Source of the DNA: Hymenobacter jeollabukensis
Lineage (GTDB): Bacteria > Bacteroidota > Bacteroidia > Cytophagales > Hymenobacteraceae
Direction of reading: 5' to 3'
NCBI RefSeq assembly: GCF_005771675.1
Contig: NZ_VAJM01000009.1
Coordinates: 1 to 64,000 of the forward strand
Length of the DNA stretch: 64,000 bases
The position numbers were made by a program, and so were the translations under genes. Positions 60,047 through 64,000 of this stretch are shown here, piece by piece. The first letter of the stretch is position 1; each line of letters starts with the position of its first letter. Under the pieces are notes generated by a model. It was given only the letters and a program-made list of their open reading frames with translations. It did no database searches and had not been told where the DNA came from.

Positions 60047-61093
60047 TTAGCGGAACGAGAAGGCGCTGGCCCCGATGCCCACCGTAAACGAATCAACGGG
60101 CGCGTAGCTGGTGTTGTAGCGCACGGCGCGGCCATCGGCCGAGAACGAGCCGGTAGCCAGGTACAGCTCGTTGTTGCTCGGGTCGACGCCGAAGCCGTTG
60201 AAGCTGCGGCGGCGCAGCACCGGCGTCGTGGGCGGCGCCGTGGCGGTGGTGGCCATGCGGTAGATAGCCGAGCCGTAGCTGTAGTACAACGCCGTGCGGT
60301 CGGAGGAAAGCTGCAGCTCGGTGGGGCCGCCCGCCGTGAAGGCGAAGGTAGCCTGGCTGGCGTACGGGGCCGTGGCCGAAAAGCGAATCAGCGCCCCGGG
60401 CCTCGCGCCATAGTTGCCGTCGCAGGCCACCCACACGTTGCCGCTGGCGTCTTGCACGAGGGATTTGGGGCCCGCCGCCACGGTCAGCGTGGTTTCCACT
60501 TGGTTGGAGGTCAGGTCAACGACGCTGATGGTGTTTTCGTCGCCGTTCGGCACAAACAGCTTGTTGCCGGCCACCAAGGCCTTTTCCGGATTGCGGCCTA
60601 CCGTCACGGTGCTGGTCACGCTGTTCGTGTTCAGATCGATGACGGACACGCGGCCGGCCAAATAGTTGGGGTAGGCGCCCTGCCACTCGGTGAGGTAGCC
60701 CTTGCTGCCGCTCGCAGCCAGGTAGCGCGGCTGCGAACGGCCGTCGATGGAGGCCACGGCGTTGAACTTGGGCAGTTCCACCACTTCCACCTTGCCGCTG
60801 TTGTTCACCACCACGTAGCCCTTGTTGCCCACCACCGTCATCGACTGCACCACGTCGCCCACGGTGCGGCCGTTAGCGCGTTGAAACTGGTCTTTTTCCG
60901 ATTCCTTGGTTTCGCGCCGGTAGCCGCTCACCGAGCCATTCGGGGTACCGTACTGGCCCTGGTTCAGCACGTACACGTTGGCGTCAAGGGTCTTTTTTTC
61001 GGTTTCGTCTTTGCCGCAGCTGCTCAGTAGCGTGGCCGCCAGCGGCAGCGTCAGCAGGGGGCGAAGTCGGAGGGCGAGGGGAGAGAATTGCAT
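60047..61093 (-). CDS. BtuG-like beta-propeller lipoprotein (YncE/DUF5074-type), B12 capture
   Basis: A 348-residue lipoprotein (lipobox LLSSC, Cys near residue 26). The rest is a seven-bladed propeller with repeated blades: MTVVGNKGYVVVNNSGKVEVVEL, YLAASGSKGYLTEW, RVSVIDLNTNSVTSTVTVGRN, KLFVPNGDENTISVVDLTSNQVETTLTVA. It stands 27 bases after btuB, under the same cobalamin riboswitch. In Bacteroides, BtuG is a surface propeller that binds B12 tightly and hands it to BtuB; context and fold make this the best guess, though sequence identity was not measured. Confidence 0.82.
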   Translation of the reverse strand: MQFSPLALRLRPLLTLPLAATLLSSCGKDETEKKTLDANVYVLNQGQYGTPNGSVSGYRRETKESEKDQFQRANGRTVGDVVQSMTVVGNKGYVVVNNSGKVEVVELPKFNAVASIDGRSQPRYLAASGSKGYLTEWQGAYPNYLAGRVSVIDLNTNSVTSTVTVGRNPEKALVAGNKLFVPNGDENTISVVDLTSNQVETTLTVAAGPKSLVQDASGNVWVACDGNYGARPGALIRFSATAPYASQATFAFTAGGPTELQLSSDRTALYYSYGSAIYRMATTATAPPTTPVLRRRSFNGFGVDPSNNELYLATGSFSADGRAVRYNTSYAPVDSFTVGIGASAFSFR

Positions 61094-61120
61094 GGGGTAT
61101 GATGGAAAAGTGAATGTCGA

Positions 61121-63079
61121 TTAGTGCCAGGCCACGCGCAGGCTCAGCGTGCCCGCGCGCGGCGGCATAGCCCGGAACGCGTAGTTCTGGTAGCGGGCGT
61201 TGGTGAGGTTATGGCCCTGCAGCAGGGCCGTCAGCTGCCAGCGGCCGCAGTGCCAGCGGCGCCCCACGCTGCCGTGCAGCAGGGCGTAGGCGGGCAGAAA
61301 GTCCGAGCCCGAGGCCGTGGTGTAGCGCTGGTCGGTGAAGGTGGCGGCCGTGGTCAGCAGCCAGCCGCGCCAGTCGTGGTCGGTGCTGAGCGAGGCGGTG
61401 TGCCGTGGCACGTAGGCCAGCTGCACGCCCACCGGGTCAGAATCCTGAACGTAACCGCGGCGCTTCTGGCTCTGAGTAAAGGCATAGCCAGCCGTGGCGC
61501 GCAGCTGGTAGCGCCCGCGGCGCCACTGGGCCTGGGTGCTGGCTTCGAGGCCCTGGCTGCGCACCTGGCGTAGGTTCTGGGGCGTCCAGGTACCGTTGGC
61601 GTCGGGCAGCCACTGCACCCAGTTGTCCACCAGCAGGCGGTAGGCCGTCAGGTCGGCCTGCAGGCTGAGCTGGGCGCTGGGCAGCGCTGCGTAGTGCAGG
61701 CCCGCTTCGCCACCGACGCTGGTTTCGGGCCGCAGGTCGGGGTTGCCGCCGGGGCGCCAGTACCGCTCGTTCAGGGTAGGGGCGCGGTAGCTGCGGGCGG
61801 CGCTGGCCTTCAGCCACAGCTGCTGCCGGGCCGTGCGCCAGGCCTGCCACTCCGCGCCGGCCGTGGGCGCCAGCGGCGGCCGGCGGCCGGGCAGCGCGGC
61901 CTGGCGGGCGTTCAGCGTGAGACGCAGCCGGGCCGAAGGGTCGTAGCGCAGCAGGGCAAAGCCGGCGTAGCGCTGCTCCTGCACCGGGCGACGGTAGCCA
62001 TCCACGCGGGCCACGAAATGCTGGGCTTCGGCCCCAAGGCGCAGGCTGAGATTAGGGCGCCACTGCCAAGTGTGTTCCAGCTGGGCCTGCCGCACGCTGC
62101 TGCGCGAGTGGCTGGTGCTGAGCTGGTCGTTCTGGTAGTCGATCAGGTCGCCGAACCAGGCGGCCCGTACGCTGGTTTCGCTGCGGGCGGCGCGGCGGCG
62201 GTAGCCCAGCACCGCGCGGGCGCTTTGGTCCCGCTCGCGGGCGTGGTTGTTGCTGGAGCCGATGGCGGGCTGAATCTGCCGGTTGGCGTCGGTGAGCCAG
62301 AGCGCAGCCGTGACTTCGCCGCGCCGGCCGACCTGCACCGTCACGTCCTGCTGCAGACTGCTCTGCGTGAGGGCCGCGTTTTCCTGGCGCCGCCGCACCT
62401 CGCCCTGCAGCTCCCGGCTATAGTAATGGAAGTCGTTGTCGGCCTGCCGCACCAGGAAGCTGGTGCGCACCGCCACGCGGGCGTCGCGCTGGCTGCCGCT
62501 GAAGCTGAAGGCCCGGGCCCCAAAGCTGCCCGCTTCCGCCGAGGCGCTGACCTGCGTGCCCGTTGGCGCCGTGGCCGAGCCGAGGACCACCGCGCCGCCC
62601 ACCGCGCCGGTACCGTAGAGCGCCGCCGCTGGCCCGTGCTGCACGTCCACGCGGCCCAAACCGGCCACTGGCAGCAGGGAAAAATCCGCTTCGCCCAGGG
62701 TCGGAAAGTTCAGGTTGAAGCCGTGCCAGAGCACCGCCGTGTGCCGCGCCGACGTGCCCCGAATCGACAAGGAAGCCAGCTGCCCCGGGCCGTAGGTGCG
62801 CAGATACAGCGGCGTGCGGCCCGATAGCGCATCGGCCACCGTGCCACCCTGGTAAGGCGCCAGCGCGGCCGAGTCGAGGGAGGTGAAGCGGCTACCGGCA
62901 GCGTAGCGCGTGGGCCGCAGGGCCTGCACCCGCACCGTGGGCAGCACGTGCCGGGCTGAATCAGCCGAGGCGGTACGGCCCGATTGTGCCCACGCCGGCG
63001 CGAGGCCGCTGCCAAGCAGCAGCGCTAGCCAACCGCGACCAAGCGCGGAGCAGAAACGGGGAGCGTACAACCGAACCAA
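61121..63079 (-). CDS. btuB: TonB-dependent vitamin B12 receptor
   Basis: A 652-residue outer-membrane transporter. The start is taken as the TTG at 63079, the first start codon ahead of a signal peptide (RGWLALLLGSGLAPAWAQ); no ATG exists in this part of the frame. The plug domain shows YQGGTVADALSGRTPLYLRTYGPGQLASLSIRGTSARHTAVLWHGF and LPVAGLGRVDVQHGPAAALYGTGAVGGAVVL; the barrel ends with a terminal aromatic-rich strand (AGTLSLRVAWH). The cobalamin riboswitch 167 bases upstream and the BtuG-like gene downstream fix B12 as the substrate. It works with TonB-ExbBD, not in the window. Confidence 0.92.
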   Translation of the reverse strand: MVRLYAPRFCSALGRGWLALLLGSGLAPAWAQSGRTASADSARHVLPTVRVQALRPTRYAAGSRFTSLDSAALAPYQGGTVADALSGRTPLYLRTYGPGQLASLSIRGTSARHTAVLWHGFNLNFPTLGEADFSLLPVAGLGRVDVQHGPAAALYGTGAVGGAVVLGSATAPTGTQVSASAEAGSFGARAFSFSGSQRDARVAVRTSFLVRQADNDFHYYSRELQGEVRRRQENAALTQSSLQQDVTVQVGRRGEVTAALWLTDANRQIQPAIGSSNNHARERDQSARAVLGYRRRAARSETSVRAAWFGDLIDYQNDQLSTSHSRSSVRQAQLEHTWQWRPNLSLRLGAEAQHFVARVDGYRRPVQEQRYAGFALLRYDPSARLRLTLNARQAALPGRRPPLAPTAGAEWQAWRTARQQLWLKASAARSYRAPTLNERYWRPGGNPDLRPETSVGGEAGLHYAALPSAQLSLQADLTAYRLLVDNWVQWLPDANGTWTPQNLRQVRSQGLEASTQAQWRRGRYQLRATAGYAFTQSQKRRGYVQDSDPVGVQLAYVPRHTASLSTDHDWRGWLLTTAATFTDQRYTTASGSDFLPAYALLHGSVGRRWHCGRWQLTALLQGHNLTNARYQNYAFRAMPPRAGTLSLRVAWH

Positions 63080-63245
63080 AATTTTCGTAGCCGAAAAATT
63101 CGGTTCAGAACCAGGCGCGCGGCCGTGTAGGCTACTTACCGGGCTGAGGCAGAATCAGGGAAGCCGGGCCCGCCGCCAGATGACGACACCGCCCAAAATG
63201 ATTCATTCTCCGCCCGTCCTCCGCAGGCGCCGAACACTAAGATGC

Positions 63246-63443
63246 GCACGGGCAGGTCTCCTGACTTGCTTCGCGCCGGGCGGCCTTCCCATTCCTCCGC
63301 CGGTCAGGTCGACCGGCATCAGCGGAACAGTGGCGAGGTGGGCCCGGCGCATGATGGAAGCTTACAGTTGCGGGGACAGCTGCCGAATTTCACGGCATTC
63401 CCTTTTCAGCCGCGCCCCCCGATTGGGGTCTGGCCACCCATGC
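63246..63443 (-). ncRNA. Cobalamin riboswitch of the btuB operon
   Basis: On the minus strand the conserved blocks are GCATGGG (5' closing stem), CGGCTGAAAAGGGAA, GCCGTGAAATTCGGCAGCTG, TCCCCGCAACTGTAAG, GCCACTG, GGGAAGGC, and the B12 box AAGTCAGGAGACCTGCC, closing with CCCGTGC. A TATCTTTG promoter box lies 7 bases upstream. It represses btuB when B12 is plentiful. Confidence 0.93.
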
Positions 63444-63449
63444 GTGGGG

Positions 63450-63457
63450 CAAAGATA
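63450..63457 (-). promoter_or_regulatory. -7 promoter box TATCTTTG of the btuB leader
   Basis: Exact TAnnTTTG on the minus strand, directly ahead of the riboswitch. Confidence 0.65.
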
Positions 63458-63505
63458 ACCACGGATTCGACGGATTTTTCGGATTCCACGGATTTTGTGG
63501 ACGGC
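63450..63505 (-). repeat. Promoter-associated repeat, copy B (also at 56228-56286)
   Basis: Plus strand reads CAAAGATAACCACGGATT, CGGATTTTTCGGATTCC, ACGGATTTTGTGGACGGC. It begins at the -7 box of the btuB leader, just as copy A does for the radical SAM gene. Confidence 0.85.
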
Positions 63506-63596
63506 TGCCGATGGGTTATTGCTGCTCGTCAGAAAGTTATCAGAGGAGCTGCGGCAGTCGTAGCCAGCCACAGCCCGCTTTGACCGTACAAGGCCC

Positions 63597-64000
63597 ATGA
63601 AACTCCCGCTTGCCTACTACCGGCAGCCCGACGTGGTGGCCATTGCCCGCGACCTAGTGGGCAAATACCTCTTCAGCCGCATCGACGGCGTGCTGACCGG
63701 CGGCCGCATCGTCGAAACCGAAGCCTACGCCCACATCGACGACCAGGCCTGCCACTCCCACCTGGGCCGCTTCACCAAGCGCACCCGCGTGATGTACGAA
63801 GCCGGCGGTGTGGCCTACGTGTACCTGATTTACGGCCGCTACGCCCTGTTCAACATCATCACTAACGTGGCCGGCAAGGCCGACGCCGTGCTCATCCGGG
63901 GCCTGGAGCCCACCGAGGGCCTGCCCGAAATGCAGCTGCGCCGCGGCCTCAGCCAACCGGCCCGCAACCTCACCGCCGGCCCCGGCCTGCTCACCCAGGC
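63597..64000 (+). CDS. mpg: DNA-3-methyladenine glycosylase, AAG/Mpg type, 3' end outside window
   Basis: The first 134 residues of an alkylation-repair glycosylase that removes 3-methyladenine and other damaged purines. It starts MKLPLAYYRQPDVVAIARDL at 63597. The catalytic Glu is in GGRIVETEAYAHIDDQACHS, and the DNA-intercalating region YVYLIYGRYALFNIITN is present, with ADAVLIRGLEPTEG further on. The open frame continues past the window end. Confidence 0.93.
   Translation, partial: MKLPLAYYRQPDVVAIARDLVGKYLFSRIDGVLTGGRIVETEAYAHIDDQACHSHLGRFTKRTRVMYEAGGVAYVYLIYGRYALFNIITNVAGKADAVLIRGLEPTEGLPEMQLRRGLSQPARNLTAGPGLLTQ

Overview
The window is chromosomal DNA of a high-GC Bacteroidota, most like Hymenobacter or a close relative in the Cytophagales. 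Support: type IX secretion (T9SS) sorting domains, TonB-dependent receptors with carboxypeptidase-like N-termini, LytS/LytTR two-component genes, a BtuG-like B12 lipoprotein, and repeated TAnnTTTG promoter boxes at the -7 position. No phage, plasmid or CRISPR signature was seen. The species assignment is inference.

Layout. 2-10268: secreted and envelope proteins (truncated T9SS protein, PQQ-type sugar dehydrogenase, frameshifted amidase, HD phosphohydrolase, 13-copy 21-bp tandem repeat, S9 peptidase, beta-barrel-like protein, PAP2 phosphatase). 10433-14808: housekeeping (metK, hpf, xer recombinase, rpsU, acyl-CoA dehydrogenase). 15044-20391: capsule/exopolysaccharide export (Wza-like lipoprotein, Wzc-like tyrosine kinase, CpsB-like phosphatase, sugar-nucleotide SDR). 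20473-30756: TPR protein, phosphosulfolactate synthase, Sel1 lipoprotein, beta-carbonic anhydrase, acetyltransferase, esterase, second PQQ-type dehydrogenase, a cobalamin riboswitch in front of an acyl-CoA thioesterase, DedA, aroE. 30963-36815: small secreted protein and two tandem TonB-type receptors. 37170-46747: ABC exporter, LytS/LytTR pair, wrbA, ECF sigma plus inner-membrane/beta-barrel partner, uvrB. 46744-56191: DUF421, a tRNA-like gene with a huge variable arm, LacI regulator, icd, tRNA-Gly(CCC), acetyltransferase, B12-binding radical SAM protein. 56511-64000: His/Met-rich outer-membrane protein near an HMA-AraC fusion regulator, the riboswitch-btuB-btuG operon, and the start of a 3-methyladenine DNA glycosylase.

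Points of most interest. (1) Five gene boundaries carry low-complexity repeat arms. At four of them the two arms are complementary to each other, although each locus uses a different repeat word (TGAGTGAA, AATGGCTG, GGTGAAAT, GGTGAGAT); the arms sit directly against stop and start codons, and two of them enclose an intrinsic terminator. (2) B12 functions are linked: the btuB leader and the B12-binding radical SAM gene share a 56-59 bp upstream element ending in the -7 box, and a second cobalamin riboswitch precedes a thioesterase. (3) A 114-nt tRNA-like gene has a good cloverleaf but about 45 nt of variable region and a GTC anticodon loop. (4) A palindromic dispersed repeat is inserted in frame in the radical SAM gene.

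All calls rest on reading the sequence and on knowledge of families; no database search was run.
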